From assembly GCF_000585215.1 (NCBI RefSeq), contig NZ_AONC01000045.1, positions 1 to 64,000 on the forward strand: a DNA stretch of 64,000 nucleotides. The letters are read 5' to 3'. Positions within the stretch are counted from its first letter, which is position 1; each line of letters begins with the position of its first letter. The notes under the pieces were generated by a model. That model saw only the letters and a list, made by a program, of their open reading frames with translations, had not been told where the DNA came from and ran no database searches. This stretch comes from Imhoffiella purpurea (GTDB taxonomy: Bacteria; Pseudomonadota; Gammaproteobacteria; Chromatiales; Chromatiaceae). The position numbers were made by a program, and so were the translations under genes. Shown here one piece after another: positions 35,592 through 44,336 of the stretch.

Positions 35592-36848
35592 TCAGGTCTC
35601 GAGGCCGTGCTCGGGCGGGATCAGGATGAGCGCCAGCAGTCCATAGAGGCCGGTGAAGAGGACGAGCAGCAGGTCCATCCGGGCCCGCGTGGGACGGATG
35701 CCGCGCAGGCGCAGGATCTCCAGCGCCAGCAGCAGCGAGGCCGCCACGCCGATCGCCGCGGCCAGGCCATGGAAGCGGACGTCCAGGCTCAGATAGCGGC
35801 TGTCCGGGTCGTGCAGATTCAGATTGAAGGGAACCAGCATCTCCCAGACCCGATCGACCGGTCGCTCTCGGGCCATGGCCATGCGCCGTGCGTAACGATC
35901 GATGGGGTGGTAATCGCGGTCCATGACGACGGCGTGGATGGTCTCGCGGTCCGAATAGACGGCGGTGCGGTAAAGCGGATTGAAGAGAATCTTCAGCTCC
36001 ATGCGGTCGGGGTCGTAGCCGGGCAGATCCAGCGCGATCAGGTCGTGATCGCGCTCGGTCATGAGGAAGAGCCGTCCGTCCTCGGCCAGCAGGAAGCCGA
36101 TCAGTTCGTGCCGTTTGTTCTCGGTCACCTTGATGTCGCGCACCGCGATGCCCTCTGGGATGGGCACGGCCGCGACCTCGGGGGCGCCGTCGAGACGTCT
36201 GAGATGGAAGAGTGCACCACCGCTGTCGAGCAAGAAATAGCCGGCATCGAACGCCTTGAGGATGGAGACCCGACCGAATGCGGCCCGGACCGGGAAGCGG
36301 AAGCCCGCCTGCTCCAGCGCCTGGGTGAAGGTCCGAGTCAGCTCGGGGTCGAGCCGGTTGGCGTCGCTGTCGATGAAGTCGAGCCGCTCGCCCGGACGCA
36401 TGATGTCCTCGGGAAAGCGCAGACGTGCGCGCTCCGGATTGGATTCGAGCAGCGGAAAGAGCTGGATGCGCGGGGTCTGATCGGACAGGTCCTGGGGCTT
36501 GAACTCCATCACCTGGCGCTCGGCGACGATGGCGGCCTTGTCGAAGCGATGCTCGCCCAGCACGAGCGGCAGTCGGCCCCAGAGCTCCATGTTCTTGTAA
36601 TAGATGAAGGGGATGAGTGTCTCGAATGACTCGCGGTCGTAGTCCGTGCCGTCCTGGTCGCGATAGACGAACTGGTGACCCTCGCCGATCAGCTCCTTGT
36701 AGACGAAGCGTTCGATCACCGGGCTGTAGAAGAGTTGGGTCTTGCCGAAGCGGTCGTCGAACAGCAGTTCCTTGGCCTGGGGGATCCAGATGGCCAGCAG
36801 CAGGATCGTCAGCAGGAGCAGTGACCAGCGGGCGAGTCGGGCGGTCAT
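35592..36848 (-). CDS. DUF4857-like membrane protein of an ABC export-type operon
   Basis: A 418-residue protein: one N-terminal membrane helix (residues 8-23), a large soluble region of about 320 residues with many charged residues, and two C-terminal helices (about 355-375 and 387-405). It resembles DUF4857 proteins, which are found beside ABC transporter genes. The soluble part presumably faces the periplasm. It overlaps nothing but sits 6 bp downstream of the permease-like gene and 4 bp upstream of the hydrolase-like gene. Function unknown; the gene order suggests it is a subunit of the transporter. Confidence 0.65.
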   Translation of the reverse strand: MTARLARWSLLLLTILLLAIWIPQAKELLFDDRFGKTQLFYSPVIERFVYKELIGEGHQFVYRDQDGTDYDRESFETLIPFIYYKNMELWGRLPLVLGEHRFDKAAIVAERQVMEFKPQDLSDQTPRIQLFPLLESNPERARLRFPEDIMRPGERLDFIDSDANRLDPELTRTFTQALEQAGFRFPVRAAFGRVSILKAFDAGYFLLDSGGALFHLRRLDGAPEVAAVPIPEGIAVRDIKVTENKRHELIGFLLAEDGRLFLMTERDHDLIALDLPGYDPDRMELKILFNPLYRTAVYSDRETIHAVVMDRDYHPIDRYARRMAMARERPVDRVWEMLVPFNLNLHDPDSRYLSLDVRFHGLAAAIGVAASLLLALEILRLRGIRPTRARMDLLLVLFTGLYGLLALILIPPEHGLET

Positions 36849-36854
36849 GATGGA

Positions 36855-37520
36855 TCAGCCCCGGTGACGATAGCGGTGCGCGGGCAGAATGACGGCGGGC
36901 AGGAGCAGCAGGGCCAGACCGGTCAGCTGGGGCATGATCCGGTCGTATTCCTGATAGCCGTGCCCCTGGTCGAGCAGGGCGAGGAAGGCCAGCGTCAGAC
37001 CGGCATAGACCGGACGCCGTGCCCTGCTTGGCTCCAGCAGGGCGAGCGTGGCGCCGAAATAGGCGACCCAGCCGCCGAGCAGCCAGGGCAGGGCGGTCAG
37101 CAGGGCGCTCTCGGCCGCCTCGCGCGGGAACCAGATCGAGATGATCCAATAGAGTCCGGCCCCGTCGAGCAGTGCGAGCAGACCGCCCATGAGCGCGCCG
37201 AAGCCGACCCAGCACCAGACCAGCAGGTCGCCGCGCACGGGCAGATGCAGCGAGAGCCGGAAGCGTCCGCCGAGCATTTCGGGACCGAACTGGGCGGCCG
37301 CGATGACCGCCCCGGTCAGGGCGGGGAGATACTGGATCTGGGTGTAGAGCAGACGGCGCAGCTCGAAGGCCCAGTACCAGATCATCTCGGAGTGCTCGAC
37401 CTGGAACTGGTGCCGCATCGCGAGCAGCAGATAGACCAGCATGCCGAGATGGACCAGCAGCGCGGCACCCCAGACCCAGCGGATCTTGAGCCATTCCTTC
37501 AGGATGATGGCACCCAGCAT
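36855..37520 (-). CDS. ABC transporter permease-like membrane protein
   Basis: A 221-residue membrane protein with about six hydrophobic helices and an N-terminal MLGAIILKEWLKIRW, typical of ABC-2-type permeases. It has no recognisable substrate-specific motif. It lies 2 bp from the ATPase gene and 6 bp from the DUF4857 gene, so ATPase, permease and DUF4857 protein probably form one complex. Confidence 0.7.
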   Translation of the reverse strand: MLGAIILKEWLKIRWVWGAALLVHLGMLVYLLLAMRHQFQVEHSEMIWYWAFELRRLLYTQIQYLPALTGAVIAAAQFGPEMLGGRFRLSLHLPVRGDLLVWCWVGFGALMGGLLALLDGAGLYWIISIWFPREAAESALLTALPWLLGGWVAYFGATLALLEPSRARRPVYAGLTLAFLALLDQGHGYQEYDRIMPQLTGLALLLLPAVILPAHRYRHRG

Positions 37521-37522
37521 GC

Positions 37523-38404
37523 TCAGTATTTCCCCGTGAGTCCGATGAAGGCGTCTTCCAGGGTCATCGCCAGCTCTTCGCCGAGCGTCACGCCGGGCCA
37601 GTGTTCGGTCAGATGCTTCTCGACTCCGTCGCGTTCGGCGAAGGCATAGAGCCTCGGCTGGCCGCCATGGGTGTCCACCGAGCGGATGAGCGCGTCCGGA
37701 CGCGGCGGCTCCGTGCCTTCCCGCTCGAACGCATAGCAGCGATAGTCGCGCCGGAAGTCCGCGAGATCCATCTGGAGCAGCTCGCCGCCGCGCTGCAGGA
37801 AGATCACCTCGTCCACCAGGGATTCCATGTCCTGGACCACGTGGGAGGTGACGAAGACCGTCTTTCCGCCCTGATTCAGATAGTCCTGCAGATAGTCGAG
37901 GAACAGCCGGCGGTAGCCCGCGTCGAGCCCCATCGAATAATCGTCCAGGATCATCAGCTCCGGGTTCTGGGCGAAGATGAGTCCGAGCACGACCTGGGAG
38001 CGCTGACCGCAGGACATGTTGCCGATCCTGTGGCTGTAGGGCAGTCCGAGACGATCGACGAGATCGTAGTAGAGCTCCCGCCGCCAGCCCGGATAGAAGG
38101 GCCGATGGAAGCGCTCGATCTGCTCGATGCTCATGAAGTCGTAGGTCAGATGCCCCTCGAGCAGCAGACCGATCCGGGCGCGGGTCGCCGGCGAGAGGTC
38201 GTGCGAATCCTCCCCCAGCACCCGGCAGCTCCCGCCGCTGGGCCGCAGGAAGCCCATGAGCAGACGGATCAGCGTGGTCTTGCCGACCCCGTTCTTGCCG
38301 AGCAGGGCGACCACGCGCCCCTCGGGAACCCGGAAGCTCAGGTCCCGATAGAGGGTGCGCCGACCGTAACGGTGCGTGATCCGATCGACGTGGATGGCGG
38401 ACAT
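37523..38404 (-). CDS. ABC transporter ATP-binding protein
   Basis: A 293-residue ATPase. Walker A LLGKNGVGKTTLIRL is near residue 33, the Q-loop region LLEGHLTYDF follows, the signature is MSCGQRSQV near 130, and Walker B is LMILDDYSMGLD near 150. The catalytic glutamate after Walker B is Asp here and the signature's third residue is Cys, so ATP hydrolysis may be slow; the same substitutions may be usual in this subfamily. The C-terminal 80 residues form an accessory domain. It is the first gene of a four-gene operon with permease, DUF4857 protein and a hydrolase-like protein. Confidence 0.82.
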   Translation of the reverse strand: MSAIHVDRITHRYGRRTLYRDLSFRVPEGRVVALLGKNGVGKTTLIRLLMGFLRPSGGSCRVLGEDSHDLSPATRARIGLLLEGHLTYDFMSIEQIERFHRPFYPGWRRELYYDLVDRLGLPYSHRIGNMSCGQRSQVVLGLIFAQNPELMILDDYSMGLDAGYRRLFLDYLQDYLNQGGKTVFVTSHVVQDMESLVDEVIFLQRGGELLQMDLADFRRDYRCYAFEREGTEPPRPDALIRSVDTHGGQPRLYAFAERDGVEKHLTEHWPGVTLGEELAMTLEDAFIGLTGKY

Positions 38405-38422
38405 CTTTACTCGGTCATCGAC

Positions 38423-38616
38423 GTAGGGCGCAATAGCGAAGCGTATTGCGCCGAATGGATAGGCCTATTGAGCCGAATGGATATCGGCACTCGACCTCGG
38501 TGATCGGCCCGTCTCCCATGCCGCGCCATGCTCCCGTTAGGCACGCGGTGCATGAAACCTCGGCGCCAAGCGCCCGAACGGTGTTTCGTCCGGTTGCGCG
38601 GCCTATTGCACCCTAC
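38423..38616. repeat. GTAGG-ended inverted-repeat element (copy 2)
   Basis: A 194-bp element with ends GTAGGGCGCAATAG and the complement of GTAGGGTGCAATAG. A perfect hairpin, GGCGCAATA plus its complement around the loop GCGAAGCG, lies at its left end. The element overlaps the stop codon (38613-38615) of the small FeoB-associated gene, whose TAG is read from the terminal CCTAC. Copies at 16127-16225 and 48272-48380 are related. Confidence 0.65.
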
Positions 38617-38864
38617 GGCATTTTGGGCGGTTCGACCTTGTTGACGGCGCAGCCTTCCTTGCCCTTGCTCGCACATCCCTCGCACCGTCCGCGTTTGCGC
38701 CAAAGGTTGCGATAGAGGTAGTAGAGGGCGGCAGCGACGATGACGGCGGCGACGGCGATGTCGGCCCAGCCGAGCGGGGTGCTCGTGTTGACCACGGACT
38801 CCGCCGTCCCCGTCCCAGACTGGATCTGCTCGACGGTCTGAGTGGATTGTTCATCGTGGCTCAT
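38613..38864 (-). CDS. Small FeoB-associated Cys-rich membrane protein
   Basis: An 83-residue protein with one membrane helix (about residues 31-47) and a cysteine-containing tail, RCEGCASKGKEGCAVNK. It matches the FeoB-associated Cys-rich membrane proteins that accompany FeoB. It overlaps the end of feoB by 4 bp (ATGA). Its role in iron uptake is unproven; a metal-binding or electron-carrier role at FeoB is plausible. Its stop codon lies in the end of a repeat element, so the original C-terminus may have been changed. Confidence 0.75.
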   Translation of the reverse strand: MSHDEQSTQTVEQIQSGTGTAESVVNTSTPLGWADIAVAAVIVAAALYYLYRNLWRKRGRCEGCASKGKEGCAVNKVEPPKMP

Positions 38865-41398
38865 GCGCGCACCTCTCCCGTTTCGGTCGAATCGACGCTC
38901 GTGGATCGCAGGTTTCGTCCGCTGCGACCGCCCAGAAAGCCGAGGATCAGAAGCAGCGTCAGGGCGCTGAAATAGGTCCAGCTCATCATGGCGACGCCGG
39001 AGGCGCCCGTGGCCAGTCCGATGCTGTAGACGGCGCTCGCCACGCCCAGTCCGAGCAGGGTCGGGAAGACGATGGAGAAGATCATCCACTTATAGGAGCC
39101 GGTCTGGACCTTGATCATGACCGTGGTCGCCAGACAGGGCGGATAGAGCGCGAAGAAGAGGATGATGGCGGTCCCCAGGAGCGCCGTGGCTCCGCCCGCC
39201 TTGGTCTCGGCGCCCATGCGCTCCTCGAGCGAGGCGTTCTGGTCCTCGTCCTGCTGGAAGAGCACGCCCAGGGTGGCGACGCTGCTCTCGCGCGCGGCGA
39301 AGGAGGACAGCAGGGCGACGTTGATCTTCCAGTCGAACCCGGCGAACTGGGTCACGGGCTCCATGCTGCGTCCGATCATGCCGAGCAGCGAGCTGGTGAT
39401 GCGCGCCTCCTTCATCTCGCGGCGGATCGACTTGCGCTCCGAACTGAGATCGCGGAGATGGCGATTGGCCCGGCGCGCGTCCTTGTCGCCCCTGGGGCGC
39501 GAGACCAGGGGGTAGTACTCGGGATTGCGCCGCTCGAAGCGGGCGGCGACGGCCCGCGATCCCTCCGCACCCGAGGCGTTGAGCTTGGCGCGCTTGTAGT
39601 CGTTGTAGTAGTTGACCAGGGGGCCGATGTGCTCCGCGGTCGCGAGCCGCTGATAGGCGTTGCCCGCCATCGCCCGCTCGAAGGCGACCACGGCCGCCTC
39701 GCCGCGCTGCTCGAATTCGGCCATGCGATCCTCGGGGATCCCCGGAAATTGCAGCAGGGTGAAGACCACGACGGCCACCGCGACCACGATGGTGCCAACC
39801 TTCTTGATGTAGATCCAGGTGCGCTCGAAGGCCCGACGCAGCACGCCCGAGACCGTCGGCAGATGATAGGTCGGCAGCTCCATCACGAAGGGCGAGGTCT
39901 CCTCTCCGCGCAGCACCGTCTTGGTCAGCAGCTTGGAGACCAGCAGGGCGAAGACGATGGTCATGGTCGAGATGTAGAACATCATCAGCGACTTGTCCTC
40001 GACGAAGAAGATGCCGAGCAGCAGCGTGTAGAGCGGGACCTTGGCCAGACAGTTCATGAAGGGCACGGTCAGGATGGTGGCCATGCGCGCGCGGTTGTCC
40101 GGGATGCCCTTGGTGGCCATGACCCCGGGCACGGCGCAGCCGCCGGCGAAGACGCCGCCGAGGATCAGGGGGAGGGTGCTCTGTCCGTGCAGCCCGAATC
40201 TGTGCAGCACCTTGTCGAGGATGAAGGCGATGCGCGCCATGTAGCCCGAGTCCTCGAGCATGGCGATCAGGGCGAAGAGAATCAGGAAGATGGGCACGTA
40301 ATTGAGCAATGTGTTGGCCGAGTCGACCAGCCACAGGCCCATGGACCGGGTGTAGGGATCGACCAGGAATCCGGCCTCGGGCAGCACCCCGGCGATCAGC
40401 TCGCGGGTCTTGGCGAGTATCGGCCAAGTGTAGTTGGTCAGCTCGTAGCCCCAGACGATGGCGATCTGGTAGATGAGGAAGACCGTGAGGACCAGGAAGG
40501 CGGGGGCCGCCAGACGATTGAGGAGGACTCGGTCGATGCGATCGGTCAGTGTCGGGCGGCCGCTCTCGGGGTCGGTCGTAACGCCGTCGAGCAGGTTGGC
40601 GACGGCGCGCTCGCGGCAGCTCACCAGATGATCGGAGACGTCCAGTCCATTGTTCCGCTCGAAGGTCGCGCTCAGAGCGGCGGCCTGTTCCAGCAATGGC
40701 TCAGCTTGGGCCGGCTCGAGCCGCTCGCGGACCCATGTCGCCGCCTGTGCGTCGCATTCCAGCAGCTTGAGCGCGAGCCAGCGGGCCGGCATCCCGGTCA
40801 GCTCGGGCGTGGTCTGAATCGCCTGGGTCAGTGCGACCAGATCCGGCTCGAGCGGGCCGTAGGTGACTGGGAACTCGGTCGTTTGCGGCTTGTCAGCTGC
40901 GGCCAGGGCGCGGATCGCGGTGCGCAGCGGGGCGCGTCCCTCGCCCTTGCGCCCCACGGTGCGCACCACGGGCAGACCCAGTCGCGTGGACAAGGCCGCC
41001 TGGTCGATCTCGAGTCCGCGGCCCTCGGCCACGTCCATCATGTTCAGCGCCAGCACCACCGGCAGCTCCATCTCCAGGATCTGCAGGGTCAGGTGCAGCG
41101 AGCGGTGCAGATTCGAGCCGTCCACCACGTTGATCGTGACGTCCGGGCGCTCCTGGATCAGGAAGTCGCGCGCCACCCGTTCCTCGAGCGAGAAGGAGGT
41201 CAGGCTGTAGGTGCCCGGCAGGTCCACCGTGCGCACCACGCCCTCGGCGTCGCTGTACTGGCCGTATTTCTTGTCGACCGTGACGCCCGGATAGTTGGCG
41301 ACGTGCTGGCGCGCCCCGGTGAGCATGTTGAAGAGGGTGGATTTGCCTGCGTTCTGCTGACCCGCCAGGGCCACGAGTAGGTCGTTGCGCTCATTCAT
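38861..41398 (-). CDS. feoB: Ferrous iron transporter FeoB
   Basis: An 845-residue inner-membrane Fe(II) transporter. The N-terminal GTPase domain has G1 ALAGQQNAGKST at residues 10-21, DLPGTYSL (G3) and LNMMDVAEGRG (G4). Membrane helices follow, with the usual gate motifs including GGVFAGGCAVPGVMATKGI and the C-terminal ALYPPCLATT. A charged insertion of roughly 110 residues (about 555-670) between two membrane segments makes it longer than E. coli FeoB (773). The ATG at 41398 overlaps feoA by 8 bp. Divergent Fur-like box upstream of feoA. Confidence 0.95.
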   Translation of the reverse strand: MNERNDLLVALAGQQNAGKSTLFNMLTGARQHVANYPGVTVDKKYGQYSDAEGVVRTVDLPGTYSLTSFSLEERVARDFLIQERPDVTINVVDGSNLHRSLHLTLQILEMELPVVLALNMMDVAEGRGLEIDQAALSTRLGLPVVRTVGRKGEGRAPLRTAIRALAAADKPQTTEFPVTYGPLEPDLVALTQAIQTTPELTGMPARWLALKLLECDAQAATWVRERLEPAQAEPLLEQAAALSATFERNNGLDVSDHLVSCRERAVANLLDGVTTDPESGRPTLTDRIDRVLLNRLAAPAFLVLTVFLIYQIAIVWGYELTNYTWPILAKTRELIAGVLPEAGFLVDPYTRSMGLWLVDSANTLLNYVPIFLILFALIAMLEDSGYMARIAFILDKVLHRFGLHGQSTLPLILGGVFAGGCAVPGVMATKGIPDNRARMATILTVPFMNCLAKVPLYTLLLGIFFVEDKSLMMFYISTMTIVFALLVSKLLTKTVLRGEETSPFVMELPTYHLPTVSGVLRRAFERTWIYIKKVGTIVVAVAVVVFTLLQFPGIPEDRMAEFEQRGEAAVVAFERAMAGNAYQRLATAEHIGPLVNYYNDYKRAKLNASGAEGSRAVAARFERRNPEYYPLVSRPRGDKDARRANRHLRDLSSERKSIRREMKEARITSSLLGMIGRSMEPVTQFAGFDWKINVALLSSFAARESSVATLGVLFQQDEDQNASLEERMGAETKAGGATALLGTAIILFFALYPPCLATTVMIKVQTGSYKWMIFSIVFPTLLGLGVASAVYSIGLATGASGVAMMSWTYFSALTLLLILGFLGGRSGRNLRSTSVDSTETGEVRA

Positions 41399-41645
41399 CG
41401 TCGAAGATCTCGATGGTCGATGCCTCACGGCGGCGCAGGGTCAGACTGGTGGCCTCCAGCTTGAGCTCGATGGGGTCGCCGAGCGGCGCGCTGCGGACCA
41501 GGATCACCTCGACGTTCGGCATGAGTCCCAGGTCCATGAGCCGCTGCCGGACCGCCCCTCGGGCGAGGTGGCGACGGATTCGGGCGCGGCGCCCTGGTCG
41601 GATGTCGTTGAGCGTGCGCGCTGGGCGTTCTGGGGACTTGGGCAT
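41391..41645 (-). CDS. feoA: FeoA, SH3-like partner of FeoB
   Basis: An 84-residue cytoplasmic protein with an SH3-like fold. LMDLGLMPNVEVILVRSAPLGDPIELKL is the conserved core. FeoA is needed for FeoB-driven Fe(II) uptake, probably as a regulator of the GTPase. It is the first gene of a feoA-feoB-small Cys-rich operon and overlaps feoB by 8 bp. A Fur-like box lies about 60 bp upstream. Confidence 0.92.
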   Translation of the reverse strand: MPKSPERPARTLNDIRPGRRARIRRHLARGAVRQRLMDLGLMPNVEVILVRSAPLGDPIELKLEATSLTLRRREASTIEIFDDE

Positions 41646-41707
41646 GGGGAAGGTCGGGGCTCGGATTGCGAATGAATGCGAATTCTACGCACTTACGTTT
41701 ACTTGAC

Positions 41708-41732
41708 GCAAATGATAAGGATTGTTATTTGC
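41708..41732. promoter_or_regulatory. Fur-like box between feoA and the divergent secreted-protein genes
   Basis: The site starts GCAAATGATAAGGATTG and ends TTATTTGC, giving overlapping matches to the GCAAATnATTCTCATTTGC type of Fur site on both strands. Its position between divergent genes lets it control feoAB leftward and the gene at 41815 rightward. Confidence 0.7.
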
Positions 41733-41814
41733 GGTATTAATCGCCTTGCGGTATGGTTTTGCCCTGAGTGGCAATGCCACCCATTCTCATTCAATCAGCG
41801 ACACGAGATTCACC

Positions 41815-42129
41815 ATGCGTCACATCCAAACCGCCCTTCTGCTCGCGACCGGCCTCGCCGCCGCCCAGGTCTTCGCTCACACCCCGCTCTGCTCCTGCTA
41901 CGACAACGGCGACGGGACCGTCTTCTGCGAGGGCGGCTTCTCCGACGGCTCCTCTGCCTCCGGGGTCGAGATCCGCGTTCTGGACGCCGACGGAAACGCC
42001 GTCATCGACGGGGTCATGACCGAGAACAGCGAGTTCGAGTTCGACAAGCCGGACGGGGACTATCAGGTGGTCTTCGATGCGGGGCCGGGCCACGAGATCA
42101 CCATCGACGGCGAGGATATCGTGGAGTAA
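41815..42129 (+). CDS. Small secreted protein with Cys motif, next to DUF4198 protein
   Basis: A 104-residue protein with a signal peptide cleaving after VFA at 21, so the mature form begins HTPLCSCYDNGDG. A beta-rich domain with a carboxypeptidase-regulatory-like pattern follows (EIRVLDADGNAVIDGVM... DGDYQVVFDAGPGHEITIDG). The CSC...CEGGFSDGSSASG segment is found in proteins that accompany metal uptake genes. The true start is at 41815; a longer frame from 41722 lies in the promoter. It is under the Fur-like box at 41708, followed 102 bp later by the DUF4198 gene. Confidence 0.65.
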   Translation: MRHIQTALLLATGLAAAQVFAHTPLCSCYDNGDGTVFCEGGFSDGSSASGVEIRVLDADGNAVIDGVMTENSEFEFDKPDGDYQVVFDAGPGHEITIDGEDIVE

Positions 42130-42231
42130 CGGCTGGATCCGGCCCTCGGATTCCGCCGCGGAAATCCTTCCTGCCAGCCGGAGACGAACCGGGCCAGAAC
42201 GCCTTATTTACCCTACTGGAGCTGCAGTTTC

Positions 42232-43284
42232 ATGAAGACATCCATCGCATTGCTCGCCTCGGCGGCAACCCTGAGCGCAGGCATCGCGCAGGCGCATTTC
42301 CAGCTCGTCTACACCCCCGAGACCATGCTGGAGAAGCCGGCCGAGATCGGTCTCAAGCTGGTCTTCGGCCATCCCATGGAGAACGGCCACACCATGGATA
42401 TGGGCGAGCCGGTCGAATTCTTCGTCCAGTTCAAGGACAAGCGGACCGATCTCAAGGACAGCCTCAAGCCCATCACCTGGAAGGGCGCCCACAACGAGGC
42501 CAATGCCTACGAGACGACCTACAAGGTGCGCCGCAACGGCGACTACGTCTTCGCCCTGACCCCGGCGCCCTACTACGAGGGCAGCGAGGACATCTACATC
42601 CAGCAGATCACCAAGTCCTATGTGAACAAGGGCGCCATGCCGACCACCTGGAACGAACCGCTCGGTCTGCCGACCGAGATCGTTCCGCTCAACAAGCCCT
42701 ATCAGGTGTTCGTCGGCAGCACCTTTAGCGGTCAGCTGCTCTCGGAGGGCAAACCGGCACCCGGCGTCGAGTGCGAGATCGAGTACATCAACACCGACAT
42801 CGACATGAAGGCCAACGCCTTCTCCGAGGATGCCAACGGTGAGGTGCCCGCGACCGGTATCGTCGCCATCACCGACGCCAACGGTGTCTTCACCTTCGGC
42901 ATCCCGACGCCCGGCGTCTGGGGCTTCGCCTGCCTGGGTTCGGGTCCGGTCAAGGAGCACGAGGGCAAGGAGCTGTCGCAGGATGCGGTGATCTGGATCA
43001 ATGCGTCGACCTTGGGTGCCTCGGCCGAATCTGGCTCCGCCCCGGTCGCTGCCGTCGAGCCCGATGACGCCGAGCGTTTCGACAAGGCGCTCAGCGCGCA
43101 GCAGAGGCGCAGCGTGCAGAAGGCACTGCGCGAGATCGGTCTCTACGACAGCTCGATCGACGGCGACTTCGGTCCCCAGACCCGCGAGGCGCTCAAGATC
43201 GTCCAGCGCGCGCGCGGACTCTCGGATACCGGTCTGGTCGACGGCACCCTCTTCGAGACGCTGGTCAGCCTGAGCAACCAGTAA
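42232..43284 (+). CDS. Secreted DUF4198 protein with C-terminal peptidoglycan-binding domain
   Basis: A 350-residue periplasmic protein. The signal peptide likely cleaves after AQA at 21, leaving His22 (HFQLVYTPE) at the N-terminus. Residues 22-270 form a DUF4198 domain (DUF4198 proteins often sit with cobalt, nickel or iron uptake genes), including histidines in the segment FGHPMENGHTMDMGEP. The C-terminal 70 residues form a peptidoglycan-binding domain (QRRSVQKALREIGLYDSSIDGDFGPQTREALK), which would fix the protein to the wall. Second gene of a unit opposite feoAB; Fe(II) or other metal handling is likely. An S/A-rich linker separates the domains. Confidence 0.75.
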   Translation: MKTSIALLASAATLSAGIAQAHFQLVYTPETMLEKPAEIGLKLVFGHPMENGHTMDMGEPVEFFVQFKDKRTDLKDSLKPITWKGAHNEANAYETTYKVRRNGDYVFALTPAPYYEGSEDIYIQQITKSYVNKGAMPTTWNEPLGLPTEIVPLNKPYQVFVGSTFSGQLLSEGKPAPGVECEIEYINTDIDMKANAFSEDANGEVPATGIVAITDANGVFTFGIPTPGVWGFACLGSGPVKEHEGKELSQDAVIWINASTLGASAESGSAPVAAVEPDDAERFDKALSAQQRRSVQKALREIGLYDSSIDGDFGPQTREALKIVQRARGLSDTGLVDGTLFETLVSLSNQ

Positions 43285-43302
43285 TCGCGCTCAGCGCGAT
43301 TC

Positions 43303-43360
43303 GGTCCGCACCGCGGACCCTGCTGCGGCTCAGGTCGCGGTAGGGTTCGCGGTGCGGACC
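43303..43360. terminator. Long hairpin between convergent genes
   Basis: GGTCCGCACCGCGGACCCT at 43303-43321 pairs with AGGGTTCGCGGTGCGGACC at 43342-43360 with one mismatch and a 20-bp loop. It lies between the end of the DUF4198 gene and the end of metR, acting as a bidirectional terminator. No U-run. Confidence 0.6.
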
Positions 43361-43433
43361 AGACCTCTGGCGAGACGACGCGCGTTCGTCTCCCGTCGCG
43401 GGCGCAGCCGCAATATTGTCCGACCCATGTCGT

Positions 43434-44336
43434 TCATCCTCCGTGGTTGCGATGCGCACGCGCGAGCTCGACGAAGGCGTGCAGATAGTCGATCCCGGCC
43501 TCGGCCTGACGGATGCCGAGAAAGATCTGTTTGTCGATGCCTCGCTCGCCCAGCCTGATCGCGGTCACCCCGAGCCGTTCGGCATACTCGTTCGCCAGCC
43601 AGCGCGGCAGGGCCGCGACCCCCCGGCCGCTGGCCACCATCTGCAGCATGATATCGGTCGTCTCGATCGGCTTGTGACGCTTGGGCCGAATCCCCGCCGG
43701 CAGCAGGAACTGGGTGTAGATGTCGAGCCGATCGATGGGGACCGGATAGCTGATCAGGGTCTCCTGGGCCAGTTGGTCCGGCTGCACGCAGGGTGTGCCG
43801 GCGAGCCGGTGTCTAGGCCCGACCACCAGGACCTGCTCGTAGTCGAGCACCGCCTCGAATTGGAGTCCGGTCCGAAAGAGCGGGTCCGGGGTCACCAGCA
43901 GGTCGATCTCGTGACCGAAGAGGGCGCCGATCCCGCTGAACTGGAATTCCTGCTTCACGTCCACGTCCACGTCCGGCCAGTTCGCCAAGTAGGGCGACAC
44001 CACCTTCAGGAGCCAAGCGTAGCAGGGGTGGCACTCGATGCCGATACGCAGGGTGCCGCGCTCGCCCTGAGCGAACTGCCGCAGACGCGCCTCCGCGTGG
44101 GTGAGCTGCGGGATCAGCCGATTGGCCACCGACAGCAGATAGGCCCCGGCCTGGGTGGGTCGTAGCCGCCGGCCTTCGCGGGTCCAGATGGCGACGCCGA
44201 GCTGGTCCTCCAGCTTGCGGATCGCGTGGCTCAGCGCGGATTGGGTCAGGTGCAGCTGCTCGGCGGCGGCGGTCAGCGAGCCGTGCTGGTCGACGGCGCG
44301 GACGATCGCCAGATGGGTACGTTCCAATTGAGCCAT
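43434..44336 (-). CDS. metR: MetR-like LysR-family regulator
   Basis: A 300-residue LysR-family protein. The N-terminal winged helix has GSLTAAAEQLHLTQSALSHAIRKLEDQLG, and the C-terminal effector domain follows. It is divergent from metE, the classical metR position, and has the HPCYAWLLKVVSPYL and TPDPLFRTGL segments of MetR. MetR uses homocysteine as co-activator of metE. It starts 240 bp before metE. Confidence 0.88.
   Translation of the reverse strand: MAQLERTHLAIVRAVDQHGSLTAAAEQLHLTQSALSHAIRKLEDQLGVAIWTREGRRLRPTQAGAYLLSVANRLIPQLTHAEARLRQFAQGERGTLRIGIECHPCYAWLLKVVSPYLANWPDVDVDVKQEFQFSGIGALFGHEIDLLVTPDPLFRTGLQFEAVLDYEQVLVVGPRHRLAGTPCVQPDQLAQETLISYPVPIDRLDIYTQFLLPAGIRPKRHKPIETTDIMLQMVASGRGVAALPRWLANEYAERLGVTAIRLGERGIDKQIFLGIRQAEAGIDYLHAFVELARAHRNHGG

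Noticed and set aside
39458-41380. A 640-codon antisense frame over feoB
   Set aside because: Composition (His/Glu/Gly/Val-rich, no domain) is that of a shadow; the sense strand encodes FeoB.
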